This document shows positions 1-9,765 of a DNA stretch of 64,000 nt, in pieces. Made by a program: the position numbers and the translations under genes. Source of the DNA: Leishmania mexicana MHOM/GT/2001/U1103 (Eukaryota; Euglenozoa; Kinetoplastea; Trypanosomatida; Trypanosomatidae); the NCBI RefSeq assembly GCF_000234665.1, contig NC_018335.1:496001-560000 (forward strand), in the 5' to 3' direction. A model generated the notes under the pieces. It was not told the DNA's origin, did no database searches, and was given only the letters and a program-made list of their open reading frames with translations. Each line of letters opens with the position of its first letter. The first letter of the stretch is position 1.

Positions 1-1
1 T

Positions 2-577
2 CACGGCGAGGGCTCCACTGGGTACACCCATAACGACCTCCACCTCGACAACATTCTGCTCTCCTACGACGGCGATGTGGCCCTCTGCGACTTTGAGCTT
101 GTCGCATCCACGCCCACACCGTCGCGCATCATGGATGTCCGCCGCTTACCGCCGTCCTCGCGGCAGTCGCCGCACGGTCTTTTCAGCGAAACGGCCGACA
201 CGTGGGCGTTTGGGCTGATGGTGGTGAGTCTGCTCACAGGTGTTGACCCGCTGTTCACCTCAGATATCGTGAACGATTTCAGTGATGGCCCGCTGCTCTT
301 TCGCTGGGACCGCAGCACGCGGGTGCTGGACTGGGAGGCGAACATCAAGGCACACGTAGAGCTCCTGCTGCTGCGGCAGGATTCCACCGGGAAGCGACTG
401 GAGGAGGCCTGCCACCTCCTACAACTGTGTGGCAAATGTTTGGTCAACCGCGAAGGTGCCGAGCCGCTGCGCGCCGTGTCCCTGCTCGAGGAGGCGATGT
501 TCCTCCCTTACCGTCGCGACTTTAGCCTCGCCACGTGTACCGTGAAGGAGTGGATCAGCAGCACGCGCCGGGTGTAA
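2..577 (+). CDS. Protein kinase-like protein, C-terminal part (5' end outside window)
   Basis: The frame is open from the left edge and ends at TAA 575-577, giving 191 residues of a longer protein. A kinase catalytic loop is visible as HNDLHLDN (visible residues 10-17), the HxDLxxxN pattern of the eukaryotic protein kinase fold with Asn in place of the usual Arg. The metal-binding DFG is DFE (30-32). A D-x-W-x-x-G signature of subdomain IX follows (DTWAFG, 66-71), then hydrophobic helices typical of the C-lobe. Kinase-fold membership is well supported. Activity is uncertain because of the DFE substitution and because the ATP-binding N-lobe lies outside the window. Substrate and role are not recognisable. 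Confidence 0.75.
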   Translation, partial: HGEGSTGYTHNDLHLDNILLSYDGDVALCDFELVASTPTPSRIMDVRRLPPSSRQSPHGLFSETADTWAFGLMVVSLLTGVDPLFTSDIVNDFSDGPLLFRWDRSTRVLDWEANIKAHVELLLLRQDSTGKRLEEACHLLQLCGKCLVNREGAEPLRAVSLLEEAMFLPYRRDFSLATCTVKEWISSTRRV

Positions 578-2376
578 CTCTGAAGGTGACCAGAACACGA
601 ACCGCAATGCGAAATACAGACGAAGAACCGTTTCGTGCACACAGACAAGCACGTAGAGACGCCCGCACGCGTAAATTGTAAGCGAATCCATGCCGTTTTT
701 CCTGTTTTCTTCGCCAGGCCTGCAGCAAGTCTATCAAGGAAGTGTTTTGTGACTGTTTCTGCGTATGTATCTGAGTAGGTGAGTGAGGTGAAGAGCGGTG
801 TGCCCGTGTGGATTCTTCGGCTCACTCCCGCCCTCCCACTTTCTGTGTCTCTCCCCCTTTCCCCTCCCTCCTCTCCTCACTCCTCGACGCCTTCGTATTT
901 ATGGCTGGTTCGCTGTTCATCTTTGAAGCTGTCTCACTTGCGCCTTCGAATTTTTGTTTCCGTTTGCTGTCATCTCTCACCGGCTGCACCATCTGCCGCT
1001 CCTCAGCTCCCCGACGGCTCCCTCTTCGCATCTTTTTCACGGCCTTCATACGTCATTTTATGCCCCTGTGCGGTGTACGTCAATGGCGCGATGCGTCTCA
1101 CGCGGCGCTGTCTTGGAAGTTGCCAGTGAAGGAGTGGGAAAGCGGTGGGATTGGAGTTGTGCATAGAAGGCATGCGTCTTGACGGTACACGAGCGCACAA
1201 GCGGAACAACAACAACAAAAAGCAGCTGACCATCTCCCCTCCTCCCCCTCCCCCTCCCTTGTGTTGCTGGTGCTCCTCTTCCTCCTTTTTCCTGTTCCAT
1301 TGTTGTTCTTTGCGCTTTCTATTTGCCCCTTGCGTGGTTGTCCTTGTTCCTTGTATCATGCTAGGGAATGTGTAGACCACACCACAGTCGCGTCGATCTG
1401 GTCGGTGCTATGGTAATTTACGCTGTTTTTTTTTTCTGCTTCGTCTTGTTTTCGCCTTCAAGGCATTTGCTCCTCCCTCTCCCCCTTCTCTCTTCTCTTG
1501 TGTTAGCGTCAGAGTTGTGTTGTTGCCCCCTCCCCTACCCTCCCCACACACACACACTTCCCCCTTTTTTCTCTTGTTTTGAAAGCGTCTAGAAGCTGAT
1601 GCGAGTGTGTGTGAGGGTGGCATTGGTCGACAGTGGGGTGTGTGCGGGCTTCTGCGCTGAGGTGCGCATGTGCGTGTGTCTGTCATTTCATGTCCTAAAC
1701 GCTCTCTGTTGCCGCCCTCCAACAGGCGGCCGTTAGCGCCGGCGAGTTTACGGTATAAATCGAACGCTCGATTTCTCTTGCCTTTTTCTCTCGCTTTGGT
1801 TCTTGCCCTTGTCTTTGAGGGGTTCTCCATGTGTCTCTATGCTATGGCCAAGCATACCCTTGCGGACGAATAGCTGGTGATGCTCCTCTTCTTGTCATGC
1901 ACGTCTTGTTAGACCTGCAGTAGTGGGCTGCGTGCGTAAAGCAAGACACTGTGTTGTGTTGTTTGCCTCACGGTTGCAGTGCCGTCAATGTGGTGGTACG
2001 GCGTCAAGACATCGCAGCAAGCGACAAACGGTGGTCGTGCACGCACCCTGGGCCATGGGTGCTTGCTGGTGTGTGTGTGTGTGTGTGTGGGAGGGTGATC
2101 GGCTTGTCGTTGTTTTGCTCACCTATTTGTTGTGAAGTGTACACAATGACGTGCGCGCGCCGCTTCACTTCGTCTCGTCGACGATCCAGCGTCTTTGTGG
2201 GGGTGGGGTGGGGGGCGCATACCGCATAAGCTGCCAGTGCCAATGTAGTGAAGTGCACACAAACGTGAGCAAGAGGCGGTGTTGCAATGGCGTTGGTGTT
2301 TGAGTGGAGGCGGCATTCTTGTCATGATATGAGCAGGCGTGTACGGCACGTGAAGAAAGCAGGACGGAGCGGCAGC

Positions 2377-2393
2377 ATATATATATATATATG
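2377..2393. repeat. TA dinucleotide microsatellite
   Basis: A run of alternating T and A in an otherwise GT-rich spacer. Similar tracts recur in other spacers of this window (near 9655, 27292, 40947 and 58541). Confidence 0.8.
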
Positions 2394-3240
2394 TATATTG
2401 TCGGTGTGTCTGCTCGCTTTTAGTGGGTCTCGTTTCTTGATGCAAAAGGTGTTCACGTTTGGTGCGCCCCTGCACGCTCTCTATTGACCCCGGGCTTTCC
2501 CCGCTCTCTCTTTTTTTTTACGGGAGGGGGGCGCGTACGGGGCTTTGTCTATGGGCTCGACAGTGACTGCTGACGGTTGCACTCACGAATCTTTTTAAAT
2601 GCCGTTCATCTTGTACACCGACTCCTCTGTGACAGTAATGGTGCAGGGAGCTAGTGTGAGACGACGAACCAGCACAGTGAATCTAGAGGGGTGCAGTGAG
2701 ACGAGATAAGTGGTGCACCGCGTGGTTTCGAGCGAGTTCAAAACCACGTCCGCTTCGCCACCTGTGTCGCGCTGACGCACTCCCGGCTGCACAAACGGAG
2801 CACTGCACCGAAAATATGCCTCCTTGCTTTTGTAGGGGCTCGTTTGTGGAGTCCGCGGTTTGCGGTGTGCCACGGGTGTGTGTCTAGTCGAAATAGCACT
2901 CTTAACTATCCTCCTGCTCACCTCCCCTCCCCCTCCCATCCGCTCATCTTCGCTCTCCACTACACCTCTGACCACATCCCTGTCGCGCTTCAGAGTGGCC
3001 CAACTTGCATGTGGTCGCTCACCTCTCAATTACCTTCATTGTCCCGTTCTGTGGTGGACGCACAGGTGGCATTACTCACTGCTGTGATGTGGGAGTGCAT
3101 CATCACGGCGAGTATATGACTTTTCGAGCGCGTGCGATCTTGCTGTCCTTTCCTCGCTGGGGGCAGCCGTTATCGAAGACTGGCCCACGGAGAACGCGGT
3201 GATCGACTCAGAACATTGCTATTCCTCTCTACGGGAAGAA

Positions 3241-3286
3241 CGTTTTTCTTTTGGTGCATTGCTTGTTGCCTGTGGCTCAGCTACAG
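3241..3286 (+). promoter_or_regulatory. Candidate trans-splice acceptor region for the deformylase-like gene
   Basis: A pyrimidine-rich stretch with T runs is followed by AG dinucleotides at 3279-3280 and 3285-3286. The next in-frame ATG is 3305, about 20 nt downstream. This fits spliced-leader addition and helps decide the start. Which AG is used cannot be told from sequence. Confidence 0.35.
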
Positions 3287-3304
3287 GTCAGCTGCGCTAG
3301 TCAC

Positions 3305-4120
3305 ATGCGTCGCTGTGTGCCCTGGCGTCGCCTCGTGTGCGGGGGCACCGGGCTCCTACGCGAGGGCGTCGACACGGGAGGTGTGCCGTCGTCCGGCTCG
3401 CCTAGCTTCAAAGAGGCCGTTGAGGGGAAGCTAGAGAAGGAGGCGGAGGCGCTCCGGCGGGTCGCATGCTATCCTCATCGCTCCATGACCAGACCAGTCA
3501 TGCCCGTACCGATGTCACAGATCCTCTCCCCGGTTTTCATGTCGAGTCTCATGGACCTGAACCAGCTGGCGACAGACCTGCACTGCCTGTCGTTCAGTGC
3601 CCCCAAAGCGCACTGGGATGCGGCGGTGATTCTCATCAAGGGCAACCCAGACGAGAAGGAGTACGAAGTGTGGGTGAACCCGTTGGTGCCCGGCTACGAC
3701 GATCGAGACGCGGTGGCACCCATGTACGGCATGTGGGAGAACTGCATCTCGTGCGGCACGGCGACGGCGTGGGTGGTACGCCCGCAGCGCATCACGTGCA
3801 GCGGGTACGATGAGCACGGTAACCACAAGGTGCAGGTGCTAGACGGCATGCGAGCACGCTGCCTGATGCACGAGCTGGACCACTTGATGGGCAAGACCAT
3901 CTTTCATCAAGCAGTCGGGCCAGAATTTGTTGTGAGCTCGGTGGCGATGGCGCAGCGACATCTGTGGCCGGCCAACTTCCCGTCCGCGGAGGCGTACGTC
4001 ACCACTCCTGGTCAGTTTTTCGATTACGTGCACAACGCGACAGTGATTCCGCCGGGCATGGAGTGGTGGTACGCGCAGAACGCCAGGGAAGAGTTTGGTA
4101 ACGAGCAAATTGGACAGTGA
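3305..4120 (+). CDS. Peptide deformylase-like protein (probable organellar)
   Basis: 271 residues from the first in-frame ATG; an open extension to 3251 begins with TTG and was not used. Peptide deformylases are metalloenzymes that remove the formyl group from N-formyl-methionine of nascent organellar proteins. Motif 2 (EGCxS in the family) is ENCISCG at 145-151, with Cys147 as metal ligand. Motif 3 (HExDH) is intact as HELDH at 189-193, giving His189, Glu190 and His193. Motif 1 (GxGxAAxQ) is altered to CLSFSAPK at 94-101, replacing the glycines and the Gln. The N-terminus MRRCVPWRRL is basic and lacks acidic residues, as in mitochondrial targeting sequences. Trypanosomatids are known to have two deformylase genes; which this is I cannot say. 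The altered motif 1 leaves catalytic efficiency open. Confidence 0.8.
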   Translation: MRRCVPWRRLVCGGTGLLREGVDTGGVPSSGSPSFKEAVEGKLEKEAEALRRVACYPHRSMTRPVMPVPMSQILSPVFMSSLMDLNQLATDLHCLSFSAPKAHWDAAVILIKGNPDEKEYEVWVNPLVPGYDDRDAVAPMYGMWENCISCGTATAWVVRPQRITCSGYDEHGNHKVQVLDGMRARCLMHELDHLMGKTIFHQAVGPEFVVSSVAMAQRHLWPANFPSAEAYVTTPGQFFDYVHNATVIPPGMEWWYAQNAREEFGNEQIGQ

Positions 4121-4942
4121 AGTCGTCATGCAGTGGTCGTGGTGACGGCGCTGTGTTGCGCAGCTGCTCGCTTGCCCTTTACTGGGGCTTGCTTTGGCAG
4201 ACTTCGTCGTGGTGGTGACGGTGATGGCGGCGCATGCCTAGCTCGCCTAGCGCGTTTTCGATCTAGAGGAGGGAGAAGGGTTGTGGTGGTGCTTCCGCTC
4301 CCGCAGGAGTACACTTCGTATGTGCTTGCTTGTGCACCGTGTGTGTCTTTGTGTGTGGGAAAAGGTGGGTGGGGAGGGGGCACGGGGCACGGAGCACGAC
4401 GCCGCTCTGGTGCGGATGAGGTTATTGTTGGCCATTTTCGTGTCTCTGTGTGTGTATGCGCGCAATTTGTTGTTGGTTTGATGTCTTCTCACAGGTGCTA
4501 TCTGAATGGCAGTTCAAACGGAGTGAAACAAAGCCCTCATCAGCGTGGGTGCGCCGTCGTGTAGGCGGACTCGGCGGATTTGTGGTCGTGCGCCGCTGAT
4601 TTTTTTTGTTGTTTGTTTGCAGCGTTCGCCGACAGGGTGTGTGTGTGTGTGGGTGGGTGGGTGGCCGGGTGTGGCAAGTTGATCTCTGCGTGCGTGTCTT
4701 TCCAGCGCCGTATGGTGCTTGTTGCCGCACGACCACTCTCACGTCTGCTTCTCACGCCGCGTCGATCGTAATGTCCTATTCTCTCTCTCTTTTAACGAAT
4801 GTTTCTGCGTGTCCCTTGCTCACGTGGTGACCTGTTCAGTGGCGGCATTCAGCGCACTGCATGAGATGCAATAGAGGCACTGTGGGCTTACGTGTGACGC
4901 AGTGACCATCACCGAGGCACCCACTCACATCACATTTCTTGT
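4121..4942. other. Intergenic / UTR region, no gene supported
   Basis: G/T-rich spacer with a TG-rich run near 4638-4666 and a pyrimidine tract near 4774-4795, with an AG at 4838-4839 that could serve as spliced-leader acceptor for the next gene. The frame across 4133-4564 is compositionally biased and is not considered a gene. Confidence 0.55.
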
Positions 4943-6196
4943 ATGACGAACATGTCGTCTGCGTTTATGGCCCAACTCCCGTTTATCGGGTCATCATCAA
5001 CTCTCGGGTGGCAGCGCGACGATGTCGCACGATCATACATGGAACATGTTTTGCATCGTGCCCGTGTGCTGCTCCCGCGTCGCGGCTGGCGCGTCGGCCT
5101 TATCAAGGAATTCTACCCGCGCGGAGCGACACTGCTTGGACTCAATGTGAATGCCGGCAGCGAGGTATGCATTCGCTTCCGTGTTCCAGGCAAGAAAAAC
5201 GAGTTCCTGCCATTTCATGAAGTGCTGTGTACAGCCTTGCACGAGTTTACGCACTGTGTGCACTCTCGGCACGATCGTTCCTTCTGGAACCTCTACTACG
5301 ATTTGGTCAAGGAGTGCGAGGCGCTGGAAATCACCATGATCCAGCAGGGCATGCGGCTCTACCCAGAAATCTACTCCGCACCCAGGAGCTGCTCCGGCAC
5401 TGGGTCTCAGCACAGCCACTCTGGTCATGAGGGCAGGACTGCAGCAACGGCCAGTAGCGCTCGAGGCGGAGGCCGTCGTCTCGGTAATGGCGGCACTAGA
5501 GGAGGCAGTAGGGGACGAGGAGGTAGGGTGAGCACGGGCAGTCGAAATGTCACACAAACCATCACCAAGACCGCTCGCGCCGCCTCCAGCTGCAGCTCCT
5601 CGCCTACGAGCAGTGCGGCTTTTCCTGGGGAAGGGCGCCGCCTCGGCGTTGGCGGTCTCCGCCAGTACGACGCCCCAGTCGACTTCACCCCGACACGCGG
5701 CGTGCTGCGCCGCATCCTTGCCGACGCGGTGGAGAGACGTCTTGTGCGGAAGCCGCCGTCACCAGCAACGGTCCCGCTGGGCTCGGAGCCTCTAGCTCTC
5801 TCAGTTGACAGCGGCACTTCCCCACAAGAAGATGAGGAACAATGCGAGGTGGACGACGACGGCGTACCGGACTGCGTCCCGCATAGCCTTTCGGGTCACG
5901 AGGACGGCGGCGGCTGGAATTGCCCACGTTGTGGTTTTCGCAACGATGACAACGTGATCGGTAGCTGCGCGTTCTGCGCTGATTGCAATGAGGGGGACGA
6001 GGTGAACGAAGGAGAGGCGACATGGATAAAGCGGCCTCGATTCGACAACGAGCACTCACTTCTAGAAACGCCCACGATAGTCGCCTCCTCGGCCACCGCG
6101 TCGAACACGATGCCCGTGCAGCAGCCGAAACAGCAGCAGCTCGAGTGCACCGCAGAAGAGCACTATATTGTCGTGAGCGACGAAGACGACAGCTAG
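4943..6196 (+). CDS. Wss1/SPRTN-like metalloprotease: WLM domain, RanBP2 zinc finger, SUMO-interacting tail
   Basis: 417 residues from ATG 4943 (a second ATG three codons later is equally possible). Residues about 10-130 form a WLM (Wss1p-like metalloprotease) domain with zinc site HEFTHxxxxxH (His100, Glu101, His104, His110). A Gly/Arg/Ser-rich linker containing RGG-type stretches spans about 135-230. A RanBP2-type zinc finger follows at 325-345, fitting W-x-C-x2-C-x3-N-x7-C-x2-C exactly. The last residues are YIVVSDEDDS, a hydrophobic core plus acidic residues as in SUMO-interacting motifs. Wss1/SPRTN proteases act in the nucleus to degrade proteins crosslinked to DNA, and Wss1 is steered by SUMO. 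By analogy this is a SUMO-directed DNA-protein crosslink repair protease. Domain calls are firm; the SUMO role is inference. Confidence 0.85.
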   Translation: MTNMSSAFMAQLPFIGSSSTLGWQRDDVARSYMEHVLHRARVLLPRRGWRVGLIKEFYPRGATLLGLNVNAGSEVCIRFRVPGKKNEFLPFHEVLCTALHEFTHCVHSRHDRSFWNLYYDLVKECEALEITMIQQGMRLYPEIYSAPRSCSGTGSQHSHSGHEGRTAATASSARGGGRRLGNGGTRGGSRGRGGRVSTGSRNVTQTITKTARAASSCSSSPTSSAAFPGEGRRLGVGGLRQYDAPVDFTPTRGVLRRILADAVERRLVRKPPSPATVPLGSEPLALSVDSGTSPQEDEEQCEVDDDGVPDCVPHSLSGHEDGGGWNCPRCGFRNDDNVIGSCAFCADCNEGDEVNEGEATWIKRPRFDNEHSLLETPTIVASSATASNTMPVQQPKQQQLECTAEEHYIVVSDEDDS

Positions 6197-6885
6197 CAGG
6201 CCAGGGAAAGCCCGCGTTTGCTGTGCCCTTGTTGGTGTAACCCCCTTTCCTCCATCTCTCTCTTTCGCTTGTACTTCTGCGTGCACTTCTGTGCGCCACC
6301 GCAGTCGAGACACGGTGCGTATCGTTCTCGTACGTGCTGCCGGTTCTGCGTTGACACTTTTTCATTCTTTGTGCACTCTTAGAAGACGCCATTACTCGTC
6401 ACCGCCTTGAAGGGTACATGTCAAGTGGTGCAGCTCATCTCAGCGTGCTGTGGGCAGCTCGAATCTGCCGCGGAGAGCTCTTGATTGCAACGATGCAGAA
6501 ACAGGATAACCGTCAAGGGAAATGCGCGATAACGTTTCGCTAGAGATCTGTCCGTCATGTAACATGTACGCCACCAATCCTTGTGGCCGCCTCTCTCACT
6601 TGGTTGTTGTGCTACTTCCTATCTCACTCTGGCGCCTGATATCTCCTCCTGCACATCCTCATGACACACGCATCTCTGCTCGCACGCCGCAAACGCTTTG
6701 CACTTGCCGCTCTCGCACACATGCACCACCACACTCGCATGCAGCGCAAGCGACCGCCAAAAGAAAAAAAGAAGTCTTGAAGAGAGTAGTCGTCCCCGCG
6801 CCCCTCCCCCGCCCGCGGCCACGCACTACTGACAACCGTACACTTCGTGTTCGTTGTGGACGACGGCACTCACCTCTCTCTCAGC
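6197..6885. other. Intergenic / UTR region, no gene supported
   Basis: Spacer between the Wss1-like gene and the next CDS. It contains C/T- and CA-rich runs upstream of 6886 (about 6640-6760) that could direct trans-splicing. Nothing else recognisable. Confidence 0.5.
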
Positions 6886-8517
6886 ATGAACAGAGACGGC
6901 GTGAGGGATGGCATCTACGTCAACTTCTTCGGCTTTGAAGGGAAGGCCGCAATGCTGGCGTGCGACATGTACGGCATTCTTCCGGAAAACCTTCTCTACT
7001 TGTCCAAATATATGTTTCTCCAGACGGGGGATGAGAGTGAGCAGGTTCTTTTGGTGCGGTACACCATGTGCGAACGTAGTCGCCAAGGCACCTTTCGCAC
7101 CTTGCTTGGCGCCAAATCGAAGCTGATCGCGGAGGGTCACGTGGAGGCGCTGTGGAAGGAACGGTGCCGCACCTTGGCGGACGCGGCGCCGTGCCCGCGC
7201 TTTACCAAAAAGCAACTGGAAGAGGCCGCCACTGCACTTGACACAGACAGTGAAAGTGATGAGGAACGACAGGTCGACGAGCGCGGCATGCGAAAGCCGC
7301 CACCACCGCGGCCGCCTGCGTCACCATTCGCTTCGGACGACCCGGGCGGCGAGGCAGCTGCAGAGGCCGCCGCCACGGAGAACGACGAATCACCCACGAT
7401 AGTGACGGACACGCCGTTCGGCACGGCGCCAGACTCGGAACTGCCGCCGCCGCCGCCCACGCAAGCCTCCTCTGACGTGGGCGGCGACACACGCAGGGGC
7501 TCGGGCACCACAGCTACAAACGACAATGCCGCGCTCTCTGTGGACGCGAAACGTATGACGCAGGAGCTGCAGAACGACTGGAAGCAATACGACCTTGTCA
7601 AGTCGCTAGAACTGCCTCGGACACACAAGCTCCGCCCCCAGCCGCCGAGTATCCCGCAAGCGTACTTCCCGCGCTTGCTCGAGACGCTGAACATGGAAGA
7701 GAAAGAACTTGCCGCCGTGCAAAAGAAGCTTTCGCGTTATAGCAAGAAGGCAGCGAGGCAACTACGTGCGAGGCAACAGGAGCGATCGAGTGGACCCTCT
7801 GCCCCAGGACGCAGCACCTCCCTCCCCCCTCTGTCCTCCTCCCCTTCGCATAACCCCACCGCCACCCACCTACTCCAGTCTGTGAAGCTGCGAAATCGTC
7901 GAGAGCTGGCAGTCGTACATCGAGTGGTGCAAGTGCAGCTGCGCGGTTTGAGCGAGCGCTACGAGCAAGGACGCAGCATCGACGAGAAAATGGAGGGGGT
8001 GCCGACTCTTGGTACACTGGAGCACATGCTCAAGTATCAAAAGTCCATTGGCATAGCTCCCGAGTTTGAGGACCGCGTTCAGGCCAAGATGGAGCGCGAG
8101 GAATCGCGCGCGGCGCTCCAACAGCAGCTACGGGCGTCGGAGTGGGAACGGGCCTACGCGATCGACGAAAAGGCGCAACACGCGAAAGAGGTGCTGGAGC
8201 GGGAGCGCGAGAGGACGAAGGGCATCGCTGCTGAGGCGCACCGCACGCAGCGACTAATCACAGAGTGGAAGCATGTGGCGGCCCATCGGCAGCACGAAAC
8301 GCACTTGAACAGTGTCCTCCACCGAAGCGCCGTACGGCATGCAAAGGCGGACACGTACATTGAGAAGAAGCGCGCGGCCACGGGCATGTTGCGCTACTAC
8401 CATGACCAACAGGAGGTACACCGCCGTCAGCTACGCGACACGATTCGCGACATGATGATCAGCAAGAAATTTTCGGCAGACGAGGTGGCTGGTGAGGATG
8501 ACGACGTCGTCGCGTAA
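6886..8517 (+). CDS. Conserved-looking hypothetical protein with long C-terminal coiled coil
   Basis: 543 residues from ATG 6886; the open frame upstream starts at GTG 6847 and was trimmed. I do not recognise the family. The first ~100 residues look globular (segments such as DGIYVNFFGFEGKAAML and LLYLSKYMFLQ). Residues about 110-225 are acidic and Pro/Ala-rich, with runs of PPPP and many Glu and Asp, and are probably disordered. From about 265 to the end the chain is highly charged (Glu, Arg, Gln, Lys, Ala), with heptad-like spacing typical of long coiled coils, interrupted by a Ser/Pro-rich stretch near 300-325. Such architecture is common in cytoskeletal and flagellar proteins of trypanosomatids, but no role can be assigned. 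Base composition matches its neighbours. Confidence 0.75.
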   Translation: MNRDGVRDGIYVNFFGFEGKAAMLACDMYGILPENLLYLSKYMFLQTGDESEQVLLVRYTMCERSRQGTFRTLLGAKSKLIAEGHVEALWKERCRTLADAAPCPRFTKKQLEEAATALDTDSESDEERQVDERGMRKPPPPRPPASPFASDDPGGEAAAEAAATENDESPTIVTDTPFGTAPDSELPPPPPTQASSDVGGDTRRGSGTTATNDNAALSVDAKRMTQELQNDWKQYDLVKSLELPRTHKLRPQPPSIPQAYFPRLLETLNMEEKELAAVQKKLSRYSKKAARQLRARQQERSSGPSAPGRSTSLPPLSSSPSHNPTATHLLQSVKLRNRRELAVVHRVVQVQLRGLSERYEQGRSIDEKMEGVPTLGTLEHMLKYQKSIGIAPEFEDRVQAKMEREESRAALQQQLRASEWERAYAIDEKAQHAKEVLERERERTKGIAAEAHRTQRLITEWKHVAAHRQHETHLNSVLHRSAVRHAKADTYIEKKRAATGMLRYYHDQQEVHRRQLRDTIRDMMISKKFSADEVAGEDDDVVA

Positions 8518-9765
8518 CAAGCAACTCTTTGCCCTTCTTTGCACGCAGAAGTGGAAGCAGCGGGGGTGCACATGATTCGATCGGCGCGCAAGCAAGCGCA
8601 CTGGCCTAATCGAGCTTGCCCCGTATGAGGAATATTTTGCGCAGAATTCTTTACTTATGTGTTTTCCCCCTTTTTTTCCTCCTTGCGCGTGCCGCTCATG
8701 TATGCTATTGCCAGTATTGCTGGCTGGAATACCAGAATCAATGTGGGGAATGCCATGCGCTTCGACCTCACCTTCTCTCCGTCGTCGCTCGCCGCATTGC
8801 TATGGGTGGTAGGGGCGGTGGTTTCAGGTACGGCGAGGAACGAAGCGTTGGAGATGGGAAATGGGACATTTGCGCAGCCCTTTCTCTCTCTGTGTGCTTC
8901 TCCTTTTTCAGGCGCGCGCGTGTACATCTGTGTTGGTCTTGGACATGCATGTCCATGTCTTTCCTTCTCGCCTTTTTCTTGTGGTGGTGTTGTTCACTGC
9001 TTCCTTCCTCCTCCCCTCACCACCATTACCACCACCCCAGTTTGTTACCCGTTTCTGGTGAGCTGATTCTTAGCTTGTCTGGATGCCCTTCATGTAAAGC
9101 ACGGAGGTGTGTGTTGTGTACGTGCTCGCTTCGGCGTCCTTGAGAGATGTGCGCCATCGCGTTCCATCCTTTTCCAACGTCTCGACAGACGTGGGCACCT
9201 CGGAAAAGGACTCGGAAAGAGAGCAATGCTTTATGGTTGTGGTGCTGAGTGAACCATTGTCTCCCAGCGTAGCCTCATGCGCAACCAGACCTTCTCCCGT
9301 GTGTGACGACGCTCTCTCTTCTGCGACGACTCCGCAGAGGCACCAAAACAAATCTTGTATACAGCATTATTTTTTTCTTTCCTCCGCTCCAGTGCTATTT
9401 GGGTGTGTGGGTGTCTTGTGATAGACCCCCGCGCTGGCGCGCGACCTCCATCAATGCCCGAAGGAAATACTTTGCGTGGCTGTGGACCGTCACTATCCAT
9501 CCCCTGTGGCACCTGCATGTGGCTCGCTAACCTGTCGCGTCACTTGTCTCCGCTACCTTTCTCTCTTCGCCTTGCGCATCCCTGTCCTCTGAGAGCGCTT
9601 CTTCTTTCATCGCGGCGCATGGCACCACATCCCTTTCGAGAGGCCGTGCCGATAAATATATATATATATACGAAACGCCGCCGCGCCGCGTCACCGGTGA
9701 CTAACAAGAGATAAACAAAGAGAAACGATTTAACGGCCCTTTAAAGTCTCTGATTCACAAGCACC
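8518..9765. other. Intergenic / UTR region, no gene supported
   Basis: 1.2 kb of pyrimidine-rich spacer. A strong C/T tract (about 9541-9590) ends at an AG near 9592-9593 and is a plausible acceptor for the gene at 9766. A TA repeat lies at about 9655-9670. No supported ORF. Confidence 0.55.

Larger units (their letters stand above)
578..3304. other. Intergenic / UTR region, no gene supported
   Basis: 2.7 kb between the kinase and the deformylase-like gene. It is typical trypanosomatid spacer: C/T-rich runs, a TG microsatellite near 2069-2088 and a TA repeat near 2377-2393. Short frames on both strands are low-complexity (poly-Ser, Pro, Cys or Val) and carry no recognisable domain. The length suggests a long 3' UTR plus a 5' leader. 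Confidence 0.6.

Noticed and set aside
5685..6392. 235-codon - strand frame opposite the Wss1-like gene
   Set aside because: Shadow of the + strand CDS; Arg/Ser-biased and without motifs, while the + frame carries an exact RanBP2 finger.
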